A DNA stretch of 64,000 nucleotides from JACADW01 sp963747985 (GCA_963747985.1 CAVVHG010000009.1:62001-126000); one strand, 5' to 3'; counted from the stretch's first letter, positions 27,087-35,943 are shown. The notes: generated by a model from the sequence alone, not told the origin. Numbers and translations are program-made.

Positions 27087-27545
27087 TCAGGGAGCGCCTT
27101 CAGCTCTCACGGACCTGATGAGGTACAGGTAATTGCGGCCCCCGCGACGTTCGTAGCGGATTGAAGACATGATCTGGCGGACAAGATGGATCCCAAGTCC
27201 ACCCACAGGGCGCTCGAGCAGACTCTTCGTAAGATCCGGTGACGGCGCATCCAGAGGATTGAAATGGCCGCCGCTGTCTGAGAGTACGGCGCTTACCTCG
27301 TCACCCTTCTTTGCCATCGCCAGTTGAATGGCGTCTTCCTTCGTCCCGCAACCACCGTACCTGATTGTGTTGGTGACCAACTCCTCCAGAACTACCTGCA
27401 GCTGGCAGCAGATCTCCTCAGGGATCCCTTCCGATTCGCAGAACGAAGCGACGAACCTTCTCAGCCGCTCCAGTTCAGCGATGCTGCCGGCCAGCGTGAG
27501 AACACTCTCCCCGGAGTTGGTCTGATTCTGCTGCATGGTTCCCAT
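27087..27545 (-). CDS. RsbW/SpoIIAB-like anti-sigma serine kinase (HATPase)
   Basis: 152 residues. The N-box is 'LEELVTNTIRYGG' (Glu55, Asn59), the G1 box 'SDSGGHFNP' (Asp90) and the G2 box 'GGLGIHLVR' (115-123). This is a stand-alone HATPase_c_2 protein as in RsbW and SpoIIAB, which bind a sigma factor or other partner and phosphorylate a STAS-domain antagonist. The STAS gene lies directly upstream on the same strand (46 bp gap), giving a standard partner-switching pair. No sigma factor gene is nearby, so the output is unknown. Confidence 0.85.
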   Translation of the reverse strand: MGTMQQNQTNSGESVLTLAGSIAELERLRRFVASFCESEGIPEEICCQLQVVLEELVTNTIRYGGCGTKEDAIQLAMAKKGDEVSAVLSDSGGHFNPLDAPSPDLTKSLLERPVGGLGIHLVRQIMSSIRYERRGGRNYLYLIRSVRAEGAP

Positions 27546-27591
27546 CCCGTCTCTGGGCCGACGATAACACAGCCGACAGGCTGTAGCGTCA

Positions 27592-27930
27592 TCAACCGGC
27601 GCAATACGCCGCAGCCTCATCGAGCGTCTGAAATATGGAGAACAAGTTTGTGAATCCGGCAAGATTGAAGATTTCATGAACACTGTCGTTGAGCGTCGCG
27701 AGAGCCAGCTTGCCGCCGGCCGTCTGCACCTCCTTGGCAACGACCATCAATACCCGCAGTCCCAGGCTGCTGATGTAATTCAGCCCGGAAAGGTCGAATG
27801 CAATCCGGACTTCGCCCTGAGCCACCAGTGTGAGCAACCGCTTCTCAACGCCTGGGGCTGTGGTTGCGTCCAGCCGCCCACGTAACCCTATGACTCTAAC
27901 CTCTCCCCGCTTTTCCTCTTTGATTTCCAT
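27592..27930 (-). CDS. STAS-domain anti-anti-sigma factor
   Basis: 112 residues, one STAS domain. 'VRVIGLRGRLDATTAPGVEK' starts the fold, and 'DLSGLNYISSLGLRVL' contains the conserved serine (Ser55 by alignment with the phosphorylated Ser of SpoIIAA/RsbV). Its partner kinase is encoded next. GGGAGA lies just upstream of the ATG. Unphosphorylated, such proteins release the target from the RsbW-like kinase. Confidence 0.88.
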   Translation of the reverse strand: MEIKEEKRGEVRVIGLRGRLDATTAPGVEKRLLTLVAQGEVRIAFDLSGLNYISSLGLRVLMVVAKEVQTAGGKLALATLNDSVHEIFNLAGFTNLFSIFQTLDEAAAYCAG

Positions 27931-28089
27931 GCGAAATCTCCCTGGCAGGATGCGGCCGAAATTCTGCTCGGCGGCTCAGCATAGAACGACTTATCCTCAA
28001 TAGTCCACCGTGTCGAATTCGTGATCGGGATCGAGGACGGTGCGGACACGGAAGGGCAGCCGGAGGCGCCGGTTTAGCCTCCCGCAGGT

Positions 28090-28794
28090 TTACCGCCATC
28101 CGATGATCGGCAGCGGATCGGGAAAACTCACCCTGAGAGCCTCGACCCGGGACGGTGGTCCGTAGCCGTCGAGTTCCGCGAAGCGTTCTATAAGCGCTTC
28201 GACCAGGCGATCCAAGGGGATGGTCTGCAGGTGCAGGTGCGGTGCCCAGTTTCCGTTGCCGGGTGGACCGCCGACCTCGGCGAAGATCGCACCACGCGCG
28301 AGGCGCGCCCCCGGCATCACCTCTGCCCCCTGCAGGTGAGCGAAGATGAGCACTGGATCATGGGGCGGCTGGCAGTCCAGTTTGAGGAAGACACGCTGCC
28401 CCCAGCCGCCATCACGGTCAAGGTCATGATCGACCAGGAACACCACTGCGGCTCGCGGTGCGGCCACAGGCGTACCCCACGGTACGTGGAAGTCGACCCC
28501 GAGGTGCACGAAGTTGCCCGTCCGCTCGAGATAGCTCCCCTGCCAGATGTGACACCGGTCCTCCAGATAGCCGCCGTAAGACCACTCGACCCGATGGCGC
28601 GCATGGAAATCGTCGAGCAGCGTCTCGCAGATCGCTGGGTCGAGCAGAGGGTTAACCCCGCCGGCGAACCGTTCCGGGTGCTGCGCACGCCAGCGCATCG
28701 CCTCTTCGTCCAGATTCACTTCACAGAATGGGGATCCGCCGAGGCTCGGGAAAAGGGACGTCACGGCGTTCCGTTGGACACGGCGCAGCTCCAT
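28090..28794 (-). CDS. M23-like (lysostaphin-fold) peptidase family protein
   Basis: 234 residues. The metallopeptidase core shows 'FVHLGVDFHVPWGTPVAAPR' (H-x3-D zinc motif) and 'HLHLQ' near the C-terminus with the second catalytic and zinc-binding histidines, as in M23/LytM peptidases. Unlike most, it has no obvious signal peptide or membrane anchor, so it may act inside the cell or on a non-peptidoglycan target. The ATG overlaps the TAA of the upstream HATPase-GNAT gene by one base, which indicates tight coupling with the signalling module. Confidence 0.75.
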   Translation of the reverse strand: MELRRVQRNAVTSLFPSLGGSPFCEVNLDEEAMRWRAQHPERFAGGVNPLLDPAICETLLDDFHARHRVEWSYGGYLEDRCHIWQGSYLERTGNFVHLGVDFHVPWGTPVAAPRAAVVFLVDHDLDRDGGWGQRVFLKLDCQPPHDPVLIFAHLQGAEVMPGARLARGAIFAEVGGPPGNGNWAPHLHLQTIPLDRLVEALIERFAELDGYGPPSRVEALRVSFPDPLPIIGWR

Positions 28795-30290
28795 TATTCG
28801 ACCACGTTGGGATCATGCGCGCGGATGTAAGCGAGCATTTCCTGCGCGACGTCCGAGTATGCGATGATCTTGGTGTAGTCGAGATCGACGTTGTTCAGGA
28901 ACTGCAGGATCAGCATATCGCCGATCCGGCCGCAGGGCAGGATTCCGCCAAAGAAGAAGCCCAGCTTTTCGAACTCCGCGGTCAGGTGATAGGTCGATGG
29001 CTCCTCGAGGTTGAGGAACAGGTTGATGGCCGCGTACTGCTGCAGGCAGAAACCCCGCAACAGTCGCCGCACATCGCGAACGACATCCTTGCCGCAACGG
29101 CGGATGAAGATCTCCGCGCAACCCTCGGCCTGATTTGTCCCCGTGAGAATCTCCGACTCACCCGTGAGAGCAGGCGCTTCGGCCGGCACCGCATACTCAT
29201 GATCGGCGGCTATGTTTCGATACAGCTTTTCCACGATCTCACGGTGGTGCGCGGGCGGGTAGAGCGTGAGCTTCTTCGGCGTACCGAGGTATCGAAAGGC
29301 AAGGACCACACTGATGCGCTGGTTCGGGTCTCCCGGTATGCCTTTGAATTTCCAGCTCGCAGGGCTTGTTGCCAGCAGGAGGCCGCAATCCTTGATGCCC
29401 TGCTTCACTCCGGCCTTCTGGGTAAACGGGTGGTTCGCCACCGCGTACGCGTAAATGCCTTCAAGCGGTCGCCGGCTCTCGGGCGTGAGAAGCGCTTCCG
29501 TAAGGCGTCCGCAGGCCCCCTGGCCGCGGTACTCCGGGTTTACGAACAGGAAGGTCAACTCCGCACAACGATCCTCCGGGTACTGGAAAAGCAGACAGGC
29601 GTGGCCCATGAAGACGTCGTTCGTGGTTACCGCTACGAACGAAATCATGTCCCCGCTGCTGATCATCTTGACGAGACGATCGGGATAATAGATGTGGTCG
29701 TCGAAGAAGCTGTACCCATGCGACTTGAAGGCACACTTCGAGACCTCGATCGCCTCGTCCTCACGCATGGGCCGAACCTGGTACTGGATCTTCTCCTTGA
29801 TTGCCTCGGGCTCGGCCTCGGCCGCATGAGTGTCCACGACCACCTGCTCTGCACGCAGGTGGCTGCCAAGGTGCTTGATAAGGCAGGTCTCCCTGCCTCC
29901 GGGTCCGAGGTTGTGGAACGAACACTCGTCCATGAGCGAGCGCATGAAAAACACGCCCAACCCTGCCGTCGAGGCCACATCGAGGTCATGCGCCGCCTTA
30001 TACACGGGGATGCGCGCGGGGTCGAAGGGAATGCCGTGTTCCCGGATGACGACCTTGAGAGCTGTCGGGAGCAATTCGCAGATAAGGTCGAACTTGGTAT
30101 TTTCCTCGGCATCATAGGCGTGTTGAACGTTGATGACGGCTTCTTCGACGGCCACCTCGATCTCGCTCAAGGGGATACCCTCGAATCCCATACTTGCCGC
30201 CGCCTCTCTGGCAAGTGATACCGCGATTTCCGCGAATACGGACTCGTTGGGGAAAGTTGCCTTGATGAGCCTCGTCAATTCAGGCGACAT
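28794..30290 (-). CDS. HATPase_c-GNAT fusion regulator
   Basis: 498 residues in at least two known domains. Residues 1-140 are an anti-sigma-type HATPase with N-box 'VAVEEAVINVQHAY' (Glu50, Asn54), a G1-like 'REHGIPFDP' where the usual Asp is Glu85, and G2 'AGLGVFFMRSL'. Residues about 168-290 are a GNAT acetyltransferase with the acetyl-CoA motif 'NPEYRGQGACGRL' (251-263). The last 200 residues are related to nothing I can name. The start is fixed by AGGAGG five bases before the ATG. First gene of the set containing the peptidase and, after a 159-bp gap, STAS and RsbW-like proteins. It may acetylate a partner in response to a partner-switch signal. Confidence 0.85.
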   Translation of the reverse strand: MSPELTRLIKATFPNESVFAEIAVSLAREAAASMGFEGIPLSEIEVAVEEAVINVQHAYDAEENTKFDLICELLPTALKVVIREHGIPFDPARIPVYKAAHDLDVASTAGLGVFFMRSLMDECSFHNLGPGGRETCLIKHLGSHLRAEQVVVDTHAAEAEPEAIKEKIQYQVRPMREDEAIEVSKCAFKSHGYSFFDDHIYYPDRLVKMISSGDMISFVAVTTNDVFMGHACLLFQYPEDRCAELTFLFVNPEYRGQGACGRLTEALLTPESRRPLEGIYAYAVANHPFTQKAGVKQGIKDCGLLLATSPASWKFKGIPGDPNQRISVVLAFRYLGTPKKLTLYPPAHHREIVEKLYRNIAADHEYAVPAEAPALTGESEILTGTNQAEGCAEIFIRRCGKDVVRDVRRLLRGFCLQQYAAINLFLNLEEPSTYHLTAEFEKLGFFFGGILPCGRIGDMLILQFLNNVDLDYTKIIAYSDVAQEMLAYIRAHDPNVVE

Positions 30291-30434
30291 GCGGCCCTCC
30301 TCTTGGGTCAATCCTGCTCCGGGGATCGTTTCCGGCTGGCAGCCGTCAACGGACCTCAATCATACATCCGACTGCCGGAAATCTGATGTTTCTTCGACCG
30401 AAGTGCAGTTCTGCGCCGCAGGCGCGGGTCTTGC

Positions 30435-30449
30435 GCGCTTCGGCGAAGC
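30435..30449. repeat. Short perfect hairpin
   Basis: CGCTTC-ggc-GAAGCG in the 446-bp gap 30291-30736, upstream of the HATPase-GNAT gene. It looks like a REP-type palindrome rather than a terminator because no T-run follows. Confidence 0.35.
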
Positions 30450-30516
30450 GTGCTCACTCATCCTGGCGCCGGCTGAAAACATTTGACTGCCTCAATTTCT
30501 CTGGCATAGACGGCCT

Positions 30517-30660
30517 ATGATCCCGCTGATTCTTCATCTGGCGCTTGCCGCCGCTCAGGCCGGAATGCTCAGCGGATATGTATTCCGGGAAGCTGACGGT
30601 AACCCGCCGTGCCGGCCCCTGCAGGGAGGTGACCTGATGGCGATAGAGAGGCGTACCTGC
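30517..30660 (+). pseudogene. N-terminal fragment of an exported carboxypeptidase-regulatory-like protein
   Basis: The frame from ATG 30517 begins with a signal peptide ('MIPLILHLALAAAQAGM') directly followed by 'LSGYVFREADGNPPCRPLQG'. This is how exported proteins with a CarboxypepD_reg-like domain begin ('G.V...ADG.P'). The similarity stops after about 40 codons and the remaining frame to 30759 looks random, so I read it as a truncated relic. The endpoint is approximate. Confidence 0.35.
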
Positions 30661-30736
30661 CGTGAATTTTATCCCGCCTGGTGGCGGATTATGTTGTGCC
30701 TGGAATACGCCGGGTCTCTGCGGCTCCTGTGTATCG

Positions 30737-33322
30737 TCAGGGGGTTCGCAAGGGGGTGAGCGCGTCGTAGAGCACGATGCCTGAACGGATCGAGGAGGCA
30801 ACCGCGTCGTCCTTTTGCCGCAGTGCGATTCCCAGGGCCCGGCGGGCGGTGGCCGAAGCGTCTGAAAACCGTCCTGTCTCGGCATAGGCCGCGGCCAGAG
30901 TCTCGAGAACCTCGGAATCCTTCCCCCCCGTCAGTAGCAGGGCCTTGCGCGCAAGCGAGAGGGCGTCGCCGCCGTTGCGGAATTTCTCCTCCCGGCAAGT
31001 GGCTAGAACCCAAGCCAGGTGGCGAAGCAGGCGCACGTCATCCGGACGAAGCTCGATCGCTTTGCGCCACAGGTTCAGGGCCGCGGCGACTTCTCCGCGG
31101 TCGCGGAGCGCCATCGCGAGGCTGTCGCTCGCCTCGGGGTAATCCGGGTTGATTTCCAGCGCCTGCCGCCACGCTGCGATCGCGTCGTCCGGCCTCCCCC
31201 GCTCCATCATGGCCTGCCCGAGGTAGTAATGCGCGGGTGCATGTCGCGGGTCGATTGCGAGCGCCCTGCTCACTTCGGCCGCAGCCTCGTCCCATGCACC
31301 CATCTTCGCCAGCGCGGCTCCCAGGTTGCAGTGCGCGGCAGCGGAGCCGGGATCGAGAGACAAGGCGCGGCGGAACTCAGCGACCGCCTCTTCCGTCTTG
31401 CCTGCGCGCAGCAGCAGTGCGCCGAGATCGTTCCACGCCGCGGCGCGGGCCGGGTCCAGGCGGACGGCGCTGCGCGCCTTGAGCTCCGCTGCACGTTGCA
31501 GGTGCAGTTCGGCTTCCTCCCGATCGCCCCCGCTCAGCATCAGCGCCATCCCGAGGTTCCGGTGCGTCAGCTCCTCGTCGGGACTTACGTCGAGAGCCTT
31601 CCGCCACGCTCCTACCGCCTCGGCGTACCGCCCGCGTCTCTGCAGGTAGGCCGCAGCGTCGAACAGCCTGAAGAATTCAATGGCGGGCCCTCCGATCGAA
31701 CGGATACCGTCGGAGCCGGCGTTGAAGAACTCCGGGAGATTGACCGCACGGTTCGCCGCGGTCGCATTATCGACGAGGATGGGAGGGCTGTCGTTGCCGT
31801 TCTCGTCGATGTGAGTGAGGTACATCTGCGTGTAGGGCGATCTGCTTTTCGAGGAGAACACGAGCCAGTGCCCGTTTGGCGAGAAGCTGTGCCATGAATT
31901 CATCAGACTCGTATTGCAGCGCATACGTCGCGCGGTTCCACCCTCGAAGGGCACTATGTAGAGAGCGCCGTCGGGGCGCATGAGGAGGCCGTTGCGGGCC
32001 TGGACAAATACGATCCAGCGGCCGTCCGGCGACACCTTTGGGAACGAGTTGCTCATGCCGTTCCGTGATGCTCCGGCTATGGGGACGGGAGTACCGCCTT
32101 TGCCGTCGTTGAAAGGTATCCGGTAGAGGTCATACCGGATGGGGGTCTCGTTCGGGTCGTTCGCGTATGCGGCCGGCGGGACGCCCTCCGGGTTGGGGTC
32201 TCCGGCTGGAGCGCGCGCAAACACAAGCTGGCAGCCGTCGGGTGTCCAAACGGCTCCCATTTGCACGAAGTTCGGGTCGTCGGCACCGGGCAGCGGCCGG
32301 AGTTCCCCGGTGTCACGACCGTACCAGTGCAGGACGCCGCGAGTGGGGTAGAAGACCTGGAGGAAGCGGTAGTCTGCGAAGTTGGCCACGTAGTAATTGC
32401 TCGGAACCGGAGCCGGCGCGGCGCTTCCGGCGTCCCACCGGGGTCTCGCAAGCGCCGCCGGGTTCAGCGTTGTCACGACACGTTGTCCGTCGGGCGAAAC
32501 CTGCGACATGAACCCCACCCTGATCTTGCCGCGCAGCTCTCCGGCAGGAGAACTCCACTGGAGAACGTCGCCGTTGCCGATGGACATCTCGGGCCTGACA
32601 TGCACCAGCGCGTACCTGCCGCGGTTATTCTGAAGCCCGTCCATGTCGATTCCCATTGTCCTGCCGTCGGCCGAGAAGGAGTGGCAGTTCGCACACATCG
32701 GGAGATCCGTCATCACCACGCGGCTGGCGGGCTCGGCCACGTTGCGGACCCGCCAGGCGACCAGGCGCACCGCGTGCAGCGCGAGCGGTTCGATCACGCC
32801 CTGTTCAGTCTGTGTCGGCATGAGAGGCACGTCGCGGTAGAAGATCGGCGCCCCGACCGGGTCTTTGGAAGTGCTGATCCGGACAGTGCAGCGCGAGCGG
32901 TCCCCCGCCGCGCCTGCGGCGGAGATGGTTACGGTCGCGGGCGCGGTGCTCGAACGCTGCTTGATTTGGGCCCAGAGCGGGCCGTCGGGCGTCCATGTGT
33001 GAGTGGCGGCCTGCTGCGCCGTGAGCTTCGGGATCTCGTTGGTGGATGAGACGCACTCCGGGTCGATCGGGCCGATGCGCATTGGCGCGCCGCGTGTGAC
33101 CGCGCGAATACCGGGCGATCCGTCGTTGAATGAGATGTCGATGGTCCAGGATGAAGCCCGGGAGCCGGCGTCTCTGAAGAGAAATGTCGGAGGGGTTATC
33201 TCGGGCGGGAAGATCGACCCCTCCTCAGGGTAATCGATGACGATCTTCGCCGCCGGAAGTTCCCCGAACGCGGGACAGAAGAACACCCAAGAGAAGACCA
33301 GGACAGCAGCCGCATATTTCAT
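30737..33322 (-). CDS. Secreted heme-motif, PD40/TolB-like propeller and TPR protein
   Basis: 861 residues. Sec signal at 1-20. A CxxCH heme-attachment motif 'MCANCHSFSADGRTM' (Cys210, Cys213, His214) precedes a TolB/PD40-type propeller with 'SFPKVSPDGRWIVFVQ' and 'SWHSFSPNGHWLVFSSKSRS'. Residues about 565-850 are tetratricopeptide repeats ('AAWNDLGALLLRAGKTEEAV', 'AHYYLGQAMMERGRPDDAIA'). If heme is attached, the protein is a periplasmic cytochrome-like sensor or scaffold. The whole layout occurs in Acidobacteriota-like genomes, but I know no function. The CxxCH could also be structural. Confidence 0.82.
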   Translation of the reverse strand: MKYAAAVLVFSWVFFCPAFGELPAAKIVIDYPEEGSIFPPEITPPTFLFRDAGSRASSWTIDISFNDGSPGIRAVTRGAPMRIGPIDPECVSSTNEIPKLTAQQAATHTWTPDGPLWAQIKQRSSTAPATVTISAAGAAGDRSRCTVRISTSKDPVGAPIFYRDVPLMPTQTEQGVIEPLALHAVRLVAWRVRNVAEPASRVVMTDLPMCANCHSFSADGRTMGIDMDGLQNNRGRYALVHVRPEMSIGNGDVLQWSSPAGELRGKIRVGFMSQVSPDGQRVVTTLNPAALARPRWDAGSAAPAPVPSNYYVANFADYRFLQVFYPTRGVLHWYGRDTGELRPLPGADDPNFVQMGAVWTPDGCQLVFARAPAGDPNPEGVPPAAYANDPNETPIRYDLYRIPFNDGKGGTPVPIAGASRNGMSNSFPKVSPDGRWIVFVQARNGLLMRPDGALYIVPFEGGTARRMRCNTSLMNSWHSFSPNGHWLVFSSKSRSPYTQMYLTHIDENGNDSPPILVDNATAANRAVNLPEFFNAGSDGIRSIGGPAIEFFRLFDAAAYLQRRGRYAEAVGAWRKALDVSPDEELTHRNLGMALMLSGGDREEAELHLQRAAELKARSAVRLDPARAAAWNDLGALLLRAGKTEEAVAEFRRALSLDPGSAAAHCNLGAALAKMGAWDEAAAEVSRALAIDPRHAPAHYYLGQAMMERGRPDDAIAAWRQALEINPDYPEASDSLAMALRDRGEVAAALNLWRKAIELRPDDVRLLRHLAWVLATCREEKFRNGGDALSLARKALLLTGGKDSEVLETLAAAYAETGRFSDASATARRALGIALRQKDDAVASSIRSGIVLYDALTPLRTP

Positions 33323-33375
33323 GGTGCGGCATCAGGATATCAGGCGTTCCCCGGCAAGGGAACCAGGTCTGCCGG

Positions 33376-33484
33376 AGGGGGACAGTCACCAGTGTCACCT
33401 TCCGGTACAAACCTGTGGACCCATTTAGGCACGGGCTTCATGACCGGAGGTTCACGCGAGCGGAGACACTGGTGACTGTCCCCC
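33376..33484. repeat. 20-bp perfect inverted repeat element (MITE-like)
   Basis: 33376-33395 'gggggacagtcaccagtgtc' and 33465-33484 are perfect inverted copies with 69 bp between. The right arm forms the last codons and stop region of the adjacent gene (protein tail 'GQSPVSPLA'). A third, one-mismatch copy lies at 17829-17847. This marks a small mobile or selfish element rather than a plain terminator. Confidence 0.75.
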
Positions 33485-34399
33485 TATCCACGGACGGTCG
33501 CGGGAGATGCCCTTCGCCAGCATTTCCTGGACTATGGCCGTATCGTCCCGAACCTGCCAGTCGAACATGCCCACGGCTATGAAATCGGCTCCCTTCTGAA
33601 AGGCATGGAGAAACCCTTCAGGCGGCCTGTCGCGTCCGGCGCCCAGGACCTTGAACCCGATCCAGGGTTTTTCGATGTCCTTCATGAACGCGGCGATATC
33701 CGCCGGGTTGCTGGAGTAGTAGCTCATCTTGTTGATGGTGAACATGTAGAAATCAGGATCCGAACCCGCCCGGACGCAGGCTTGGACGGTGGCCAGTTCG
33801 TGAGCCCCGATGCCGGCCAGGAGACCCGCGGCCTTGATGCCGGCAACCACCTTGCCGATCTCTCCGGTCTTCCCCTCCTTCACCAGCCTGTCAGCGACGC
33901 CGCCGTGAAGATAGATCGCGATTGCGCCGTTGTCCCGGGCCCGCTTCGCGTTTTCGATCGCGTCGCCCTGCTCGGGGGCCGACTGGGCTATCCACTGCAA
34001 CCGGCCGCCGCGTTCCCGCGTGAACTTCCGGTAGTGCTCCATGATGTGGGGATCGGCGCGCATCAGCGTGGTGTTGATGCCGTTCTCCTGCGCCAGCGCC
34101 CAGGTCTCCAGTATTTTCTCTGTCGTGAAATAGTGAGTCATCAAGGCCGATTGGTAAAGGAGCTCTCCCGCGTGGGCGGATCCCGAAATGAGGTTGCCCC
34201 CGATGACGAGGCGTGAGATCTCGTACGACCCCAGTTTTCCTCGCTGGAGCCCCTTCACCGGTTCCTTCGTTTTCCCATAGTCCGAGCGATCAACCAGCTG
34301 GGCCATGAGGGCACGGTCTTCGTAGCTGATTCCGGCCAGCGCCCCTGCACAAAGGCCCAGCGATTTTTCAATAAAAACACGGCGGTTCGGTTTGTTCAT
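33452..34399 (-). CDS. Tat-exported aldo/keto-reductase-like TIM-barrel protein
   Basis: 315 residues. Twin-arginine signal 'PNRRVFIEKSLGLCAGALAG'. The barrel shows AKR-like 'GSYEISRLVIGGNLISG' at its start, 'LAQENGINTTLMRADPHIME', and 'GIKAAGLLAGIGAHELATVQ'; the classical Asp-Tyr-Lys-His tetrad is not clearly visible, so activity is open. GGAGAG lies nine bases before the ATG; the longer frame adds residues before the Tat motif. The last residues are supplied by the inverted-repeat element, so the original C-terminus may have been altered. Confidence 0.7.
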   Translation of the reverse strand: MNKPNRRVFIEKSLGLCAGALAGISYEDRALMAQLVDRSDYGKTKEPVKGLQRGKLGSYEISRLVIGGNLISGSAHAGELLYQSALMTHYFTTEKILETWALAQENGINTTLMRADPHIMEHYRKFTRERGGRLQWIAQSAPEQGDAIENAKRARDNGAIAIYLHGGVADRLVKEGKTGEIGKVVAGIKAAGLLAGIGAHELATVQACVRAGSDPDFYMFTINKMSYYSSNPADIAAFMKDIEKPWIGFKVLGAGRDRPPEGFLHAFQKGADFIAVGMFDWQVRDDTAIVQEMLAKGISRDRPWIGGQSPVSPLA

Positions 34400-34753
34400 G
34401 GCAGCTGCTCTCCAAATGACTCGGGCCGGCAAAAATCTCCGGCGATTTGTTCCCGCCCAGACTAATCGAAGATTCCGTAACAGTCACCAAGATTGAGGCC
34501 CCGGCGATGCGGCGGAGGCCGGCGCCGATCTCGAATGCCATCTGGATAATAGAAGTCTCCAGCGAGGACCTGTGCCTCGACGCAGATGTGAACCTGCACG
34601 CAGGCATGGATTCGCGTAACCACCAACTGGATGACGAACCGGGCGACTGAAGTCAGCTGACTCGAAGAGAATGGTCCAGGTTGAGGTCTTCCGGGAATGC
34701 CGGTTATCTCAGGGCCATTCGTGCCTGCCCACCCGGGAAGCGCCAGTTGCCGA
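34400..34753. other. Intergenic between divergent genes
   Basis: Separates the Tat protein (minus) from metA (plus). I searched by eye for a SAM riboswitch core because metA follows and found none. No RNA gene or repeat seen. Confidence 0.4.
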
Positions 34754-34782
34754 TTGATCGGTTGTGGCCCGTTTGCTATTAT
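34754..34782 (+). promoter_or_regulatory. Candidate sigma70-type promoter of metA
   Basis: TTGATC at 34754-34759 (4 of 6 consensus), a 17-base spacer, and TATTAT at 34777-34782 (5 of 6). The -10 box ends only 11 bases before the metA ATG, so transcription would start within a few bases of the start codon. Confidence 0.4.
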
Positions 34783-34793
34783 CACCGCCCAAC

Positions 34794-35861
34794 ATGCCTC
34801 TAGTCGCCCATAGCCCTCTTCCCAGTTTCGAACACCTCCGCCAGCAAGGGCAGGAGGTCCTGGCCCTGGACCACGCTATCCACCAGGACATCCGGGAGCT
34901 CCACATCGGGTTTCTCAATATGATGCCGGACGCGGCTCTCACGGTCACGGAGCAGCAGTTCATGCGCCTGGTGGGCAGTTGTAACCAGATCGCCCAGTTC
35001 TATGTGCATCCATTCTCCGTCGATGGCCTCGAGCGCAGTCCCGAGACGCGAAGCTACCTCCACCATTACTATGAACCCTTCGAACGGTTGCAGCAGGACG
35101 GTCTGGATGCCCTGATTATCACAGGAGCCAATGTCGCGAATCCCTCACTGGAGCTGGAGCCGTTCTGGAAGCCTCTTCAAGAGGTAGTCGCCTGGGCGAC
35201 TGAGAGCACGACCTCCGTGCTGTGCTCCTGCCTGGCGACACATGCCCTGATGAAGCAGCTGTATGGCATCAGCCGCCAGCCGCTCCCCCGGAAGAAGTGG
35301 GGCGTGTACAGCCACAGGGTCACACAATACCGTCATCCGTTGCTGCGTAATGTCAACACCCGCTTCGATGCGCCGCACTCCCGCTACAACGCCATCACGC
35401 GGGCCCAGCTGGAGGCTGCCGGCCTTACCATTCTGGTGGAGGGTGAAGATGCCGGCGTACACATGGTGGTGAGTCCCGACCAGTTCCGCTTTATCTTCTT
35501 TCAGGGCCATCCCGAATATGACTACAACAGCCTCCTGAAGGAGTACAAACGGGAGGTGTTGCGTTTCATCCGCGGCGAGTTGGATAGCTATCCGCCCCAT
35601 CCTGAGAACTACTTCCCGCCCGCGGCTGCAGCCATCGCGGATGAATATGAACAGATCGTGATCGGCAGCCTGGCCTCCGGCACGACGATTCCGCCGTTTC
35701 CTGAGCTGACGCTGCAGCACCACCTGGACAATACATGGGGGGACACAGGCAGGGCTCTCTTCAATAACTGGCTCGGACTCGTATATCAGTTGACGGCTCT
35801 GGACAGGAAGGAACCTTTCGCGCCCGGTATCGATCCCTCGAACCCTCTGGGTCTGCGCTGA
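34794..35861 (+). CDS. metA: Homoserine O-acyltransferase (MetA family)
   Basis: 355 residues. The opening 'IRELHIGFLNMMPDAALTVT' and 'TGANVANPSLELEPFW' match MetA. The nucleophile is Cys146 in 'LCSCLATHAL'. The catalytic His-Glu pair lies in 'FFQGHPEYDYNSL'. It activates homoserine by succinyl- or acetyl-CoA in the first committed step of methionine synthesis. At the position that is Glu in acetyl-CoA-specific MetA proteins this one appears to have a small residue, which would favour succinyl-CoA, but the alignment there is by eye. metY follows 82 bp downstream, so the two probably form an operon. No Shine-Dalgarno precedes the ATG. Confidence 0.92.
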   Translation: MPLVAHSPLPSFEHLRQQGQEVLALDHAIHQDIRELHIGFLNMMPDAALTVTEQQFMRLVGSCNQIAQFYVHPFSVDGLERSPETRSYLHHYYEPFERLQQDGLDALIITGANVANPSLELEPFWKPLQEVVAWATESTTSVLCSCLATHALMKQLYGISRQPLPRKKWGVYSHRVTQYRHPLLRNVNTRFDAPHSRYNAITRAQLEAAGLTILVEGEDAGVHMVVSPDQFRFIFFQGHPEYDYNSLLKEYKREVLRFIRGELDSYPPHPENYFPPAAAAIADEYEQIVIGSLASGTTIPPFPELTLQHHLDNTWGDTGRALFNNWLGLVYQLTALDRKEPFAPGIDPSNPLGLR

Positions 35862-35943
35862 TCTGCCCCCGGGTGAAGCAATCACCTGTCGCGTGCGGTT
35901 CCCGGATTGTTACAGCCAACCATCAAACGGGAGAAGATGAGAA

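Noticed and set aside
26698..27132. Plus-strand frame of 144 codons
   Set aside because: Covers repeat DNA and the 3' end of the RsbW-like gene in antisense; no start signal or homology.
34400..34793. SAM riboswitch before metA
   Set aside because: The conserved SAM-I core was not found, and the likely transcript start leaves almost no leader.
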